A DNA stretch of 64,000 bases. Source: Variovorax sp. Root411. Lineage in GTDB: Bacteria > Pseudomonadota > Gammaproteobacteria > Burkholderiales > Burkholderiaceae_C. Under the pieces are notes generated by a model. The model saw nothing but the letters and a program-made list of their open reading frames with translations. It had not been told where the DNA came from and did no database searches. Of this stretch, positions 50,302-59,497 are shown piece by piece. The stretch lies in NCBI RefSeq assembly GCF_001425205.1, contig NZ_LMDW01000015.1, forward strand, positions 480,549 through 544,548, written 5' to 3'. The position numbers and the translations under genes were made by a program. Position 1 is the first letter of the stretch, and every line of letters begins with the position of its first letter.

Positions 50302-51246
50302 TCAGAACACCGACAGCCCCGTGCGCGCGACGAACATCTCGAGCGCTTTCATGCCCAGCAGCGAATTGCCGGTGGCATCGAGCGCGGGCGACCACACGCA
50401 CAGCGTGAGCCGGTCGGGCACGACGGCCACGATGCCGCCGCCCACGCCGCTCTTGCACGGCAGGCCGATGGAAAAGGCCACGTCGCCCGCCGCGTCGTAG
50501 GTGCCGCAGGTGAGCATCAGCGCGTTGATGCGGCGCGTCTGACGCTCGCCGGTGATCTCGGGTTGGCCATCGATCGGGTGCGCGCCGTCGCGGCACAGGA
50601 AGGCTGCGGCACGCGCCAACTGACGGCAGCTCATGCGCAGCGCACACTGGTGGAAGTAGGTGTCGAGCACAGTGGCAACGTCGTTGTCGATTTTGCCGAA
50701 GCTCTTCATGAAATTGGCCAGCGCGATGTTGCGAAAGCCCGTGTCGGCCTCCGACTTCGCCACCTCGTCGTCGAAGACGATGGGCTCGCCGCACAGGCTA
50801 CCCATCAGCGCTAGGATGTCGGCCTTGGCGCTGCTGTCGTTGGCCTTCGCCTGGCTCACGAGCCGGTCGGCCATCGCGATGGCGCCGGCATTGATGAACG
50901 GGTTGCGCGGCTTGCCCTGTTCGTTCTCCAGCTGCACCAGCGAGTTGAACGGGTTGCCCGAGGGCTCGCGGCCGATGCGCTCCCACAGCGCGTCGCCCAT
51001 GCGCTGCATGGCGAGCGTGAGCGTGAAGAGCTTCGACACGCTCTGGATGGAGAAGGGCGTCTCGCAGTCGCCCGCGCCGGCCTCTTCGCCTTCGCAGGTG
51101 CGCAGCGCAATGCCGAACTGCCGCGCGTCGACGCGAGCCAGCGCCGGGATGTAGCTGGCGACGGTGCCGCCCTGGCCGAGTTGCGGGCGCAGGGTGGCGA
51201 CGATCTCGTCGAGTACCGGTTGGAAATTCGTGGTTGTCTTGGTCAT
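50302..51246 (-). CDS. glsA: Glutaminase A
   Basis: Serine-dependent glutaminase of 314 residues that deamidates glutamine to glutamate and ammonia. The catalytic SxxK motif is SVSK (69-72) in the segment TPFSIQSVSKLFTLTLAMQ, and other active-site regions GNPFNS, NPFINAGAIA and KSGVGGGIVAVVP are intact. Length equals the family norm (about 310). Its start overlaps the stop of an EamA transporter gene (ATGA). It supplies nitrogen or supports acid tolerance. Confidence 0.95.
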   Translation of the reverse strand: MTKTTTNFQPVLDEIVATLRPQLGQGGTVASYIPALARVDARQFGIALRTCEGEEAGAGDCETPFSIQSVSKLFTLTLAMQRMGDALWERIGREPSGNPFNSLVQLENEQGKPRNPFINAGAIAMADRLVSQAKANDSSAKADILALMGSLCGEPIVFDDEVAKSEADTGFRNIALANFMKSFGKIDNDVATVLDTYFHQCALRMSCRQLARAAAFLCRDGAHPIDGQPEITGERQTRRINALMLTCGTYDAAGDVAFSIGLPCKSGVGGGIVAVVPDRLTLCVWSPALDATGNSLLGMKALEMFVARTGLSVF

Positions 51247-52151
51247 GCGCTGCGTTGTACCGCAGGCCGCCGGTTCACCAGCACGATGCCCAGCGCCACG
51301 CCGACCAGCGCCATCATCAACTGCGCCGTGAGCGGCTCCTTCAGCAGCACCACGCCGAACACCAGCGCGAACAGCGGCGTGAGAAAGGTGAAGGACGACA
51401 TCTGCGTGGCCGGGTAGTGCCGCAGCAGCCACATCCAGGTGAGGTAGCTGGCGAAGGCGCCGATCACGGTCTGCAGGCCGATGGACGCCCAGGCCCAGGT
51501 GGAGTACGAAAAACTCCAGTGCTCGCCAAGCGCCAGCGACACCACCGGGCACACCGCCGCCGTCACCGCCACCTGGTAGAACAGCGTCTTCTCCGCACTG
51601 GCCGTGGCCAGCCGCGTGGTGCGCAGCGTCAGCGTGGTCAAGCCCCAGAGCATGCCGGCGGCCAGCGCCATCCCGTCGCCGACGAGCTGCGACGAACTCA
51701 TGTGGCCGAAGCCCTCGCTGAAAGCCAGCACCACGCCCGAAAACGCGATGAACAGCCCCAGCCACTGGAAGCCGCGCAGCCGTTCGGCGGGCACCCAGCG
51801 CGGCAGCAGCAGCGACACCCAGAAGGGCGCGGTGTAGAGAAACACCGTGAGCCGCGAGGCGCTGGTGTGCTGCAGCCCCAGGTAGATGCCGGCGAATTCG
51901 CCCGAGAACAGCAGGCCGGCCAGCAGCCCGGGCCACAGCGTGCCGTCGCGCTCGAACAGCGGCACGCGCCGCCACACGCACCACAGCCACAGCAGCACCG
52001 TCGCGCCGACCATGCGGATCGTGGCCTGCCACAGAGGCGGCACCTCGGCCACGGTGGTCTTGATGAGGATCTGCTGCAGCCCCCAGAAGGCGCAGCAGGC
52101 AATGAGCAGGCCGATGGCGAGGCTGTCGAGATGGGTCTTGCGCTGGATCAT
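51243..52151 (-). CDS. EamA/DMT-family transporter
   Basis: Inner-membrane protein of 302 residues with ten hydrophobic segments arranged in two EamA halves. The N-terminus LAIGLLIACCAFWGLQQILIK and the end FGVVLLKEPLTAQLMMALVGVALGIVLV show the typical EP motif (KEPLT) of drug/metabolite exporters. The ATG at 52151 is chosen; a GTG 18 bases upstream is an alternative. It overlaps glsA by 4 bp, so it may move glutamine or a related amino acid, though substrate is not assignable. Confidence 0.87.
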   Translation of the reverse strand: MIQRKTHLDSLAIGLLIACCAFWGLQQILIKTTVAEVPPLWQATIRMVGATVLLWLWCVWRRVPLFERDGTLWPGLLAGLLFSGEFAGIYLGLQHTSASRLTVFLYTAPFWVSLLLPRWVPAERLRGFQWLGLFIAFSGVVLAFSEGFGHMSSSQLVGDGMALAAGMLWGLTTLTLRTTRLATASAEKTLFYQVAVTAAVCPVVSLALGEHWSFSYSTWAWASIGLQTVIGAFASYLTWMWLLRHYPATQMSSFTFLTPLFALVFGVVLLKEPLTAQLMMALVGVALGIVLVNRRPAVQRSA

Positions 52152-52236
52152 TGGCGGTCGGTCGGTCACGGCGGATGGCCCGCCAGATTCATCCGATGAT
52201 CGTACCGCGCCCGCATGATCTGCGCGCAAGGCGCCT

Positions 52237-52734
52237 TCAGTTCGCGGCCAGCGGGTAGGGCGGCTTGCCGCGCGTGCCGACCATCAGGTCGGGCACCACG
52301 GTCTCGACGTCGGGCAGGGCGCGCGCGGCGCGTTCGAGCTTCTTCGCCAGCGCCGCGTTGGGCACGCAGCCCTGCAGGTAGACCCAGCGGCGCTGGATCA
52401 CTACCCATACGCTGCCCTTGTTCACGCCCGGCACGGCCAGCAGCGCGGCGCGCACCTTGGGCGCGAGCGGCTTGTCGTAGCGGTAGGCGTTGCTGTCGGT
52501 GCATTTGCCGGCCAGCCAGCAGCTGGTGCCGCGCTCCAGCCGCGAATGGGTCTGCAGGCGGCGTTCCTCGGCGGTATAGAACGGGCCTTCGGGCATCGCA
52601 CAGGCCGGCAGGCCCGCGGACACCTGGAAGAACGGATCGTCGAACCAGTTCTGTTTGAGCGGCCCCGCCGTTTCCTGCGCCATGCCGGTCTGCGCGGCGA
52701 GCAACAGGACGGACAACAGCGCAGGGCGTTTCAT
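52237..52734 (-). CDS. Secreted BON-like protein
   Basis: Exported protein of 165 residues with a short signal peptide (MKRPALLSVLLLAAQTGMAQ). Its mature N-terminal half has Cys residues (Cys45, Cys72, Cys77), and the C-terminal half VRAALLAVPGVNKGSVWVVIQRRWVYLQGCVPNAALAKKLERAARAL is of the BON (bacterial OsmY and nodulation) fold type. BON proteins bind membranes or phospholipids in the periplasm. It starts at the stop of the flavin-reductase gene (1-bp overlap). No function can be assigned. Confidence 0.72.
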   Translation of the reverse strand: MKRPALLSVLLLAAQTGMAQETAGPLKQNWFDDPFFQVSAGLPACAMPEGPFYTAEERRLQTHSRLERGTSCWLAGKCTDSNAYRYDKPLAPKVRAALLAVPGVNKGSVWVVIQRRWVYLQGCVPNAALAKKLERAARALPDVETVVPDLMVGTRGKPPYPLAAN

Positions 52735-53243
52735 CACAAGGGATGCTCGGTATAGAAGCGCCCGCCGTGGAACAGCAGCGGCGAGGCGCCTGCATCGTGC
52801 GTGCAGCGCTCCACCTCGCCCACGAAGATCACGTGGTCGCCTTCGTCGTAGCGGCTGCGGTTGAAGCACTCGAAGCTGGCGGCCGCGCCCACCAGCACCG
52901 GTGCGCCGCCGAGGCCCTCGGTGAAGGCCACGTCGGCCCAGCGGTCGATGTTCTTGGCGGCGAAGCGTTCGGCCAGCGCCTTCTGGTTGGCCGCCAGGAT
53001 GTTCACCGCGTAGTGCGAACCGGCGCTCAGCGCGGGCATCGAGCCGGCCGCGCGCGCCAGGCTCCACAGCACCAGCGGCGGCGCCAGCGACACCGAGTTG
53101 AAGGAGTTGGCCGTGAGGCCGACCAGCGTGCCGTCGGCCGCGCGCGCGGTGACGATGGTGACGCCGGTGGCGAACATGCCGAGCGCTTCACGAAACTCGT
53201 CGGGCGAAAAGGAGGGCGGCTGGGCCCGGCGGGAAGTGGTCAC
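52734..53243 (-). CDS. Flavin-reductase-like protein (GTG start)
   Basis: Protein of 169 residues of the flavin reductase-like/FMN-binding split-barrel family. It has ALGMFATGVTIVTARAADGTLVGLTANSFNSVSLAPPLVLWSLAR (read in parts), with the typical TGV...TA and NSF-S motifs near 25-60, and GDHVIFVGEVE near 140. It reduces FMN or FAD with NAD(P)H, usually for a two-component monooxygenase, but no oxygenase lies directly beside it. GTG at 53243 is chosen over a TTG five codons further upstream. Confidence 0.85.
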   Translation of the reverse strand: MTTSRRAQPPSFSPDEFREALGMFATGVTIVTARAADGTLVGLTANSFNSVSLAPPLVLWSLARAAGSMPALSAGSHYAVNILAANQKALAERFAAKNIDRWADVAFTEGLGGAPVLVGAAASFECFNRSRYDEGDHVIFVGEVERCTHDAGASPLLFHGGRFYTEHPL

Positions 53244-53365
53244 TGAAAAAGGCGGCAAGGCTTGGAGGGCGGAGGACCATTTTGGCTCAGCGCCTGTCGG
53301 GTTGCTGGGCCGGGCTCATCAGCTCTGCCACGAGGCTGGTTTAGACGGTGGCGGCAGGTAAGTCA

Positions 53366-53612
53366 TTCAGGGCGCGCGCACAGGCCGCCGGGTACTCCCC
53401 TGCGCGAATGTCCCCCGCTTCGCTCCTCCTTTATTTCGCTGCGGGGAGCACCCGACGCCCTGTGCACGAGGGCACGTTGCTGGTGTCCCGCTGATCAACC
53501 AGTGCTCTGAACGATCGCGCCGATGCGGGGGCCTTTTTCGCGAAATAAAGGAGGAGCGAAGCGGGGGACATTCGCGAAAAAGGTCACCGCGTCGGCGTGA
53601 GCGCGCCCTGAA
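53366..53612. repeat. MITE-like element, copy 3 (most complete)
   Basis: Element of 247 bp in a 390-bp gene-free gap. Ends TTCAGGGCGCGC (53366-53377) and GCGCGCCCTGAA (53601-53612) are perfect 12-bp inverted repeats. Internal 36-bp arms at 53404-53439 and 53540-53575 are perfectly inverted, with a 100-bp centre that contains TGATCAACCAGTGCTCTGA. No open frame of its own. The remaining 120 bp of the gap around it show no gene or clear signal. Confidence 0.88.
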
Positions 53613-53633
53613 CCGAACTGAACCGAACTCGAC

Positions 53634-54863
53634 CTACCCGAAGAACCAGTAGCAAACAGCGACAGCGGCCACGACCCCCGCCAGCTCCGCCAGCAGCGCA
53701 CACGCCACCGAGTGCCGCGCACGCTGGATGCCGACCGCACCGAAGTACACCGCCAGCACGTAGAAGGTGGTCTCGGTGCTGCCCTGGATGGTGGCGGCCA
53801 CCAGCGCGGGAAAGCTGTCGACGCCCTGGCTCTTCATGGTCTCGATCAGCATCGCGCGCGCCGCGCTGCCCGAGAAAGGCTTGACCAGCGCGGTGGGCAT
53901 GGCGTCGACGAAGCGGGCGTCGAAGCCGCCTGCGTGCACCAGCCAGCGCAGGCCGCCGAGCACGAAGTCGAGCGCGCCCGAGGCCCGCAGCACGCCGACC
54001 GCACACAGCATCGCAACGAGGTACGGCAGCAGGTTCTTCGCGATGTCGAAGCCTTCCTTCGCGCCTTCGATGAAGCATTCGTACACCTTCACGCGGCGGA
54101 TCGCCCCGGCCAGCAGGAACACCATGATCACGCCGAACAGCGTGAGGTTGCCCAGCAGCGACGACAGCGACGCGATGGCCGCCGCCGACAGCGTGCCCAG
54201 CAGCGCCATGAAGCCGCCCAGCAGCAGCGCGCCGGGCACGAGGTAGGCCAGCACCACCGGGTCCCACAGCCGCAGGCGCTGCGCCACCGCCACCGACAGC
54301 AGCCCGACCAGCGTCGAGGCGCTGGTGGCCAGCAGGATCGGCAGGAACACCAGCGTCGGGTCGCCCGCGCCCTGCTGCGCGCGGTACATGAAGATGGTGA
54401 CCGGCAGCAAGGTCAGCGACGAAGCGTTGAGCACCAGAAACAGAATCTGCGCGTTGGTGGCGGTCACCGGGTCGGGGTTCAGCCGCTGCAGCTCGCGCAT
54501 CGCCTTCAGGCCGATGGGCGTGGCGGCGTTGTCCAGCCCCAGCGCATTGGCCGCGAAGTTCATCGTGATGAGCCCGAGGGCGGGGTGCCCCGCCGGCACG
54601 CCCGGCATGAGGCGCCGGAACAGCGGCCCCAGCAGCCGCGCGAGCCAGCCGACCAGCCCCGCGGCCTCGGCGATGCGCAGGAAGCCCAGCCACAGCGTGA
54701 GCGTGCCGAACAGCAGCACCATCACCTCGACCGCCAGCCGCGCCATCGCGAACAGGCTTTCGACCAGGGCCGCGAACACGGTCGGGTCGCCCCCCACGAG
54801 CCACCGTCCCAGCGCCGCCAGCGCCGCCATCCCGAAGAAACCCAGCCACAAGCCGTTGAGCAC
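53634..54863 (-). CDS. Spore-maturation/nucleoside-recognition membrane protein (SpmA-SpmB fusion, GTG start)
   Basis: Membrane protein of 409 residues with two related halves, each of the nucleoside-recognition (GATE) fold. The first half has ITMNFAANALGLDNAATPIGLKAM and the second AMPTALVKPFSGSAARAM and TIQGSTETTFYVLAVYFG, as in Bacillus SpmA and SpmB, here fused in one polypeptide as in many Gram-negatives. No sporulation is implied. It likely transports or senses a small molecule. GTG at 54863 has AAGGAAAGAG upstream. It is divergent from the phospholipase-D-family gene. Confidence 0.87.
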   Translation of the reverse strand: MLNGLWLGFFGMAALAALGRWLVGGDPTVFAALVESLFAMARLAVEVMVLLFGTLTLWLGFLRIAEAAGLVGWLARLLGPLFRRLMPGVPAGHPALGLITMNFAANALGLDNAATPIGLKAMRELQRLNPDPVTATNAQILFLVLNASSLTLLPVTIFMYRAQQGAGDPTLVFLPILLATSASTLVGLLSVAVAQRLRLWDPVVLAYLVPGALLLGGFMALLGTLSAAAIASLSSLLGNLTLFGVIMVFLLAGAIRRVKVYECFIEGAKEGFDIAKNLLPYLVAMLCAVGVLRASGALDFVLGGLRWLVHAGGFDARFVDAMPTALVKPFSGSAARAMLIETMKSQGVDSFPALVAATIQGSTETTFYVLAVYFGAVGIQRARHSVACALLAELAGVVAAVAVCYWFFG

Positions 54864-54934
54864 GCTTCTCTTTCCTTTTTTGCGGGTCGATCATAGGCCG
54901 CCGCTGCGGCCCGTCGCGAGCTACAGTTCGGGCC

Positions 54935-56512
54935 ATGCGCGCTTTCATCGTCCGTCGCTTTGCCGCCTTCCTGGGGTTCGTGGCAGCCACATGGCTGGCA
55001 GGCTGCGTCAGCCTGCCGCCGCCCGTGCCGCGCGCGAGCGTCACGGCGATCACCGACGTGGCGCAGACCGAACTCGGGCAGCTGGCGGCCAAGGGCATGC
55101 CGGGCGGCTCCGCCACGCTCTCGGGCTTCCGGCTGCTGCCCGAGGCGGCGTTCGCCTTCGACGCCCGCATTTCGCTCGCGCGGCATGCCGAGAAGTCGCT
55201 CGACGTGCAGTACTACCTGATCCAGAAGGACGACGTCGGCCTGCTGCTGCTCAAGGAGCTGCGCGAAGCCGCCGCGCGCGGCGTGCGCGTGCGCCTGCTG
55301 GTGGACGACCTCTACACGGCCGGCGAGGACGAGGTCTTCAGCACGCTGTCGGCCTTCCCGAACATCGAGGTGCGGCTGTTCAACCCGCTGCCCTCGCGCG
55401 CCAATTCGCTGTCGGCGCGGCTGTTGTTTTCATTGACCGACTTCGGCCGCATCAACCATCGCATGCACAACAAGCTGCTGGTGGCCGACAACAGCTTCGC
55501 GGTGTCGGGCGGCAGAAATATCGCCAACGAGTACTTCATGCGCAGCACGGCGGCGAACTTCATCGACATGGACGTGCTGTCCAGCGGCCCCGTGGTGCGC
55601 CAGATGTCCGAGGGCTTCGACCGCTACTGGAACAGCGAGCACGTGCGTCCCATCGAGCAGATCGCGCCGCTGCGCATGCCGGTGGAAGAGGCGCAGAAGC
55701 GCTTCGACGCTATCGCGCGCACCGCGGTGCCCGACGTGCCGATGCGCCCGCGCGACGTCCTCGACAAGCCCCCGGTGGGACAGGAGCTGATCACCGGCGA
55801 TGTCGAGCGCTACTGGGCGCCATTCACGCTGTTCGTGGACGACCCCGAGAAGATCACGCGCAAGCCCGAAGCGGCCTTCGAGGGCAGCGTAACCGAGGGC
55901 GCCCTCGGCGTCATCAATTCGGCGAAGCGCGAAGTCAAGATCGGCTCGCCGTATTTCATTCCTGGCGCGCGCGGCATGGCGATGATGAAGAAGGCCATCG
56001 AGCGGGGCGGACGCATCACCGTGGTCACCAACTCGCTCGGCGCGACCGACGAGCCGCTCGCCTACGCGGGCTACGAGCGCTACCGCGCCGACATGCTGAA
56101 GATCGGCGTCACCATCTACGAGATCGCGCCCACGCTCACGGGGCGCTCGGGCCGGTTCGGGGATTTCGGCAAGTCGATCAGCCGGCTGCACGCCAAGCTC
56201 GCAATCGTCGACGACGACCGCTTTTTCGTCGGCTCGATGAACCTCGACCACCGCTCGGCCGCCGTCAACACCGAAATGGGCCTGGTCATCGACAGCCCCG
56301 AGCTGGTGAAGGACTATGACAAGCTTCTCAGCGGCGAGCGCCTCAACCTGGGCTACAGGCTTCGGCTCGGGCCCGACGGCCGGCGTGTGCAGTGGCTCGA
56401 GTACGACGACGCCGGCGGCGACATCGTCCACGAGGACGAGCCCGGCGAATTCCTCTGGCTGCGCTTCAAGAACTGGCTGCTGCTGCCCATCGTAGGCGAA
56501 GAGTTGCTGTAG
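54935..56512 (+). CDS. Phospholipase D-family lipoprotein (cardiolipin-synthase-like)
   Basis: Protein of 525 residues with a signal peptide and lipobox (WLAGC, Cys24), so it is a probable lipoprotein facing the periplasm. Two HKD motifs are present: HNKLLVADNSFAVSGGRNIA near 178 and HAKLAIVDDDRFFVGSMNLD near 420, so one active site from both halves is complete. It belongs to the PLD/cardiolipin-synthase-like family that transfers or hydrolyses phosphatidyl groups. It converges on the glutamine-synthetase-like gene. Confidence 0.9.
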   Translation: MRAFIVRRFAAFLGFVAATWLAGCVSLPPPVPRASVTAITDVAQTELGQLAAKGMPGGSATLSGFRLLPEAAFAFDARISLARHAEKSLDVQYYLIQKDDVGLLLLKELREAAARGVRVRLLVDDLYTAGEDEVFSTLSAFPNIEVRLFNPLPSRANSLSARLLFSLTDFGRINHRMHNKLLVADNSFAVSGGRNIANEYFMRSTAANFIDMDVLSSGPVVRQMSEGFDRYWNSEHVRPIEQIAPLRMPVEEAQKRFDAIARTAVPDVPMRPRDVLDKPPVGQELITGDVERYWAPFTLFVDDPEKITRKPEAAFEGSVTEGALGVINSAKREVKIGSPYFIPGARGMAMMKKAIERGGRITVVTNSLGATDEPLAYAGYERYRADMLKIGVTIYEIAPTLTGRSGRFGDFGKSISRLHAKLAIVDDDRFFVGSMNLDHRSAAVNTEMGLVIDSPELVKDYDKLLSGERLNLGYRLRLGPDGRRVQWLEYDDAGGDIVHEDEPGEFLWLRFKNWLLLPIVGEELL

Positions 56513-56552
56513 CCGCCGGCCTCGGCATCGCTTGCTTCGCGGGTGGGCTCGT

Positions 56553-57998
56553 TCAGAACATGTCGAAGTACTCGCGGTGTTCCCAATCGCTGACTTCGAG
56601 GTTGAAGCGGGCGATTTCCGCTTCCTTGATGTGGCAGAGGTAGTCGACGAAGACCTTGCCCATCTGCGTGTTGAGCATCTCGTCGCGGCGCAGGCAGGCC
56701 AGCGCTTCGCCCAGGGAACGGGGCAGCTGTTCGGCCGGCGTCTCGTACGGCGCGTCGGCCGAAGGACCGGGGTCGATCCTGCTGCGGATGCCGTCGAGCC
56801 CCGAGAACAGCTGCGACGCGAGGTAGAGGTACGGATTGGCCGTCGGCTCGCCCACGCGGTTCTCGATGCGCGAGGCGCTTTGCCCCGCGCCGCCGAGCAC
56901 GCGCAGCATCGCACCGCGGTTGTCCCTGGCCCAGATCGCGCGGTCGGGCGCGAGCGAAAACGGGCGATAGCGGCGGTAGCCGTTGATGGTGGGGCTCGCG
57001 AGCGCCGCCGCGCCGCAGGCGTGTGCCTTGAGGCCGCCGAGGTAGTGCATGCCGATTTCGCTCAGGGGCTGCTCTGCAGCCTCTGGCATGAACGCATTGG
57101 TGCCGTCGCTCTTGCGGCGCAGCGACTGGTGCAGGTGCCAGCCGCTCGACATCACGTTCGGGATCTTCGGGCGGCACATGAAGGTGGCGTGCAGCCCGTT
57201 GCGCTGGCAGATCTGCTTGATGGCGCTGCGCAGCAGCACCATGGTGTCGGCGGGCATCACGCCGGCCGTGGGGCCGAAGGTGAGCTCGAACTGGCTCGGG
57301 CCGAATTCGATTTCGAGCGAGCGCAGCGGCAGGCCGAGCGCGATGAGCTGCGAGCGCAGCAGTTCCATCAGCGTATCGACGCGGTCGTAGCGCAGCTCGG
57401 TCAGGTACTGATGGCCGTGCGACAGCAGCGACACGCGCGGCGGTTCGCCGGGTTGGCCCGAATCGGCCAGGCCCATGCGCGCATCTTCGAGCTTGAAGAC
57501 GTGGAACTCCACTTCGAGGCCGGCGATGAAGTCCAACCCCTGCTCGTCGAGATGGCGCACCGCGCGCTGCAGGATCTGCCGCGTCGCGAAGGGGCAGGGC
57601 TTGCCGTCGGCCATGTGCGCGTCGCACAGCACCCAGCCGGTGCGCGGCGACCACGGCAGGATCTTGAAGGTGGCGGGGTCGGCCACGATGGTGAAGTCGG
57701 CGCCGCCTTGCAGGCCTTCGATGGCGAAGCCGCCGCCTTGTGAGAATACCGGGAACACGGTTTTGTGCGAGGTGTCCTTGGCCAGCAGCGTGGAGGTGAG
57801 GTTCACGCCCTCCCACAGCGCCGAGCGGGCCTCGGTGGCCACCAGCGTCTTGCCGCGCAGGATGCCGTGCTGGTCGGGCCAGGCGAAGCGCACGAGGTCC
57901 ACCTCGCCGCTGTCGATGCGGCGCACCAGTTCCCTGGCCTGCGCGTGCTGGTCGTCGGACCAGAGACCGAAGCGGTCGACGAGTGTGTGGCTGCTCAT
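56553..57998 (-). CDS. Glutamine-synthetase-like ligase (GlnA/PuuA type)
   Basis: Glutamine-synthetase-superfamily ligase of 481 residues. It has the beta-grasp N-terminal domain (VRFAWPDQHGILRGK) and the catalytic domain with LEVEFHVFK, LEIEFGPSQFELTFGP, GWHLHQSL, NGYRRYRPF and RIENRVGEPTANPYLY, covering the glutamate and metal sites. The chain is longer and the sequence different from housekeeping GlnA, closer to gamma-glutamylpolyamine or gamma-glutamylanilide synthetases. It follows a Rieske oxygenase gene by 23 bp. A role in gamma-glutamylating an amine for oxygenation, as in aniline degradation, is inferred. Confidence 0.87.
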   Translation of the reverse strand: MSSHTLVDRFGLWSDDQHAQARELVRRIDSGEVDLVRFAWPDQHGILRGKTLVATEARSALWEGVNLTSTLLAKDTSHKTVFPVFSQGGGFAIEGLQGGADFTIVADPATFKILPWSPRTGWVLCDAHMADGKPCPFATRQILQRAVRHLDEQGLDFIAGLEVEFHVFKLEDARMGLADSGQPGEPPRVSLLSHGHQYLTELRYDRVDTLMELLRSQLIALGLPLRSLEIEFGPSQFELTFGPTAGVMPADTMVLLRSAIKQICQRNGLHATFMCRPKIPNVMSSGWHLHQSLRRKSDGTNAFMPEAAEQPLSEIGMHYLGGLKAHACGAAALASPTINGYRRYRPFSLAPDRAIWARDNRGAMLRVLGGAGQSASRIENRVGEPTANPYLYLASQLFSGLDGIRSRIDPGPSADAPYETPAEQLPRSLGEALACLRRDEMLNTQMGKVFVDYLCHIKEAEIARFNLEVSDWEHREYFDMF

Positions 57999-58021
57999 GG
58001 CGTGCGTGCTGTGAGCGGGTG

Positions 58022-59353
58022 TCAGGCGACGAGCCGTGCCGAGGCCCAGTCGGACTTCAGTCGGCGAGCGCGGTCGGCGTCCTGCCAGTAGGCCTCGGTG
58101 GCCGCTTCGTCGCTGACGCGGCCGATGCCGTCGATGGACGGAGGGCCGGTCATTGCGCGGGCCTGCGCGGCCTCGATGAGCATCGGCGCGCTCTCGCCGG
58201 CCAGCGTGGCGTCGATGGCTTTCACGAGCATGCGGCGGTAGGTGATGATGCCCTTGTCGGTGCTGCCCAGGTGCTCGCGCGTGCGGTCCTGGATGGCGCC
58301 CTGCGACTCCACTGCCCACTGGTCGTGCACGTTGATGTCGTCGCCCATGCCGGTGTAGGTTTCGGTCAGTTGCTCGTCGACGCTGTAGCCGTAGTTGTTG
58401 CGCTTGTTCTTGCGCGAGGTGTAGCCGGGCAGTTCGTAGAGCTTCAGGCGCTGGTCGCGCATCTGCTGCTTGTCGACCGGGCCGGTGAAGCTGGTGAAGA
58501 TGGCGTACCAGTAGCAGTGCGTGTCGTCCACCGGCACATGCCATTGCGAGATGGTCATCTCCGCGCTCATCGGGATCACGAAGGCCTGCGGGAACACCAG
58601 GTTGGTCACGCGCACGTGCGTGGTGTCTTCCGACAGCTTGCGCAGCGCCTTCAGGCGGAAGCCGTAGTCGGTGGGCTCCACGCTGATGTCGGGGCGGTCG
58701 TACTCGCGCAGCACCCGGGTGATGGGCATGTCGGAGTCGGCCGAGGCGCCGCGGAACTGCTTGCCGTAGCTCCCGGAGGTGTCTTCGTCCTCGAAGAAGC
58801 GGTGCAGGTAAGAGGCGTGCGCGGGGTCGATGCCCACTTCGAGCGCCTGCAGCCAGTTGCACTCGAACAGGCCCTTGAACGCGAAGGTGTGGCTGTCGGG
58901 CGCGACGAAGCAGTCGAACTCGGGAAAGGCGGGGGGCTCGCCCTCGCCGATGTACGCGAAGACCACGCCGTTCTTTTCGACCACAGCGTAGGCCGACTGC
59001 TTGATGCGGCTGCACAGCTTGCTGGGGGCGGGCTCGGCCGGGATTTCGAGGCAGTTGCCCTTGGCGTCGAACAGCCAGCCGTGGAAGGCGCAGCGCAGGC
59101 CGCCGTTTTCCAGCCGGCCGAAGGCGAGGTCGGCGCCGCGGTGCGGGCAGTCGCGGTCGAGCATGCCGAGCTGGCCGCTCTCGTCGCGGAACAGCACGAA
59201 GTCCTGGCCCATGAGCTTCACGGGCTTGACCGGGCGCGGGCCGGCCAGCTCATCGGCCAGGGCCACCGGCTGCCAGTAGCGGCGCAGCAGTTGGCCGGCG
59301 GGCGCGCCGGGTCCGACGCGGGTGATGAAATCGTTTTGCTCGGCGCTGATCAT
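58022..59353 (-). CDS. Rieske aromatic oxygenase, large subunit
   Basis: Oxygenase alpha subunit of 443 residues. The Rieske [2Fe-2S] motif is CPH (69-71) and CAFH (88-91), and the mononuclear iron site has Asp176, His179 and His184 in GIDPAHASYLHRFFED. It lies nearest to the phthalate/vanillate-type class that act without a small subunit. No ferredoxin or reductase gene is adjacent. ATG at 59353 follows GGAG; a more upstream ATG at 59395 is possible. Electrons must come from a partner elsewhere. It lies between an exported amidase and a GS-like ligase in one operon. Confidence 0.9.
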   Translation of the reverse strand: MISAEQNDFITRVGPGAPAGQLLRRYWQPVALADELAGPRPVKPVKLMGQDFVLFRDESGQLGMLDRDCPHRGADLAFGRLENGGLRCAFHGWLFDAKGNCLEIPAEPAPSKLCSRIKQSAYAVVEKNGVVFAYIGEGEPPAFPEFDCFVAPDSHTFAFKGLFECNWLQALEVGIDPAHASYLHRFFEDEDTSGSYGKQFRGASADSDMPITRVLREYDRPDISVEPTDYGFRLKALRKLSEDTTHVRVTNLVFPQAFVIPMSAEMTISQWHVPVDDTHCYWYAIFTSFTGPVDKQQMRDQRLKLYELPGYTSRKNKRNNYGYSVDEQLTETYTGMGDDINVHDQWAVESQGAIQDRTREHLGSTDKGIITYRRMLVKAIDATLAGESAPMLIEAAQARAMTGPPSIDGIGRVSDEAATEAYWQDADRARRLKSDWASARLVA

Positions 59354-59497
59354 CGTGCGGGCTCCATCGGGTGCTGCAATGAGGCTTGCGGTCATTGCAT
59401 GCAACTGTACAAGCCCGGCATGGAGCTCGACGAATAAGCGGCCCACGTCGAGATGGACTGCCGCTTCTCCTTCGCCGTGCGAGCGCGATATGCCGTC

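Noticed and set aside
53366..53612. CRISPR or riboswitch
   Set aside because: The repeats are inverted, not direct with spacers, and the same element occurs before unrelated genes and in either orientation.
56553..57998. Housekeeping glutamine synthetase GlnA
   Set aside because: Sequence and gene context (Rieske oxygenase, amidase) fit a specialised GS-like ligase better; no glnB or ntr genes adjoin.
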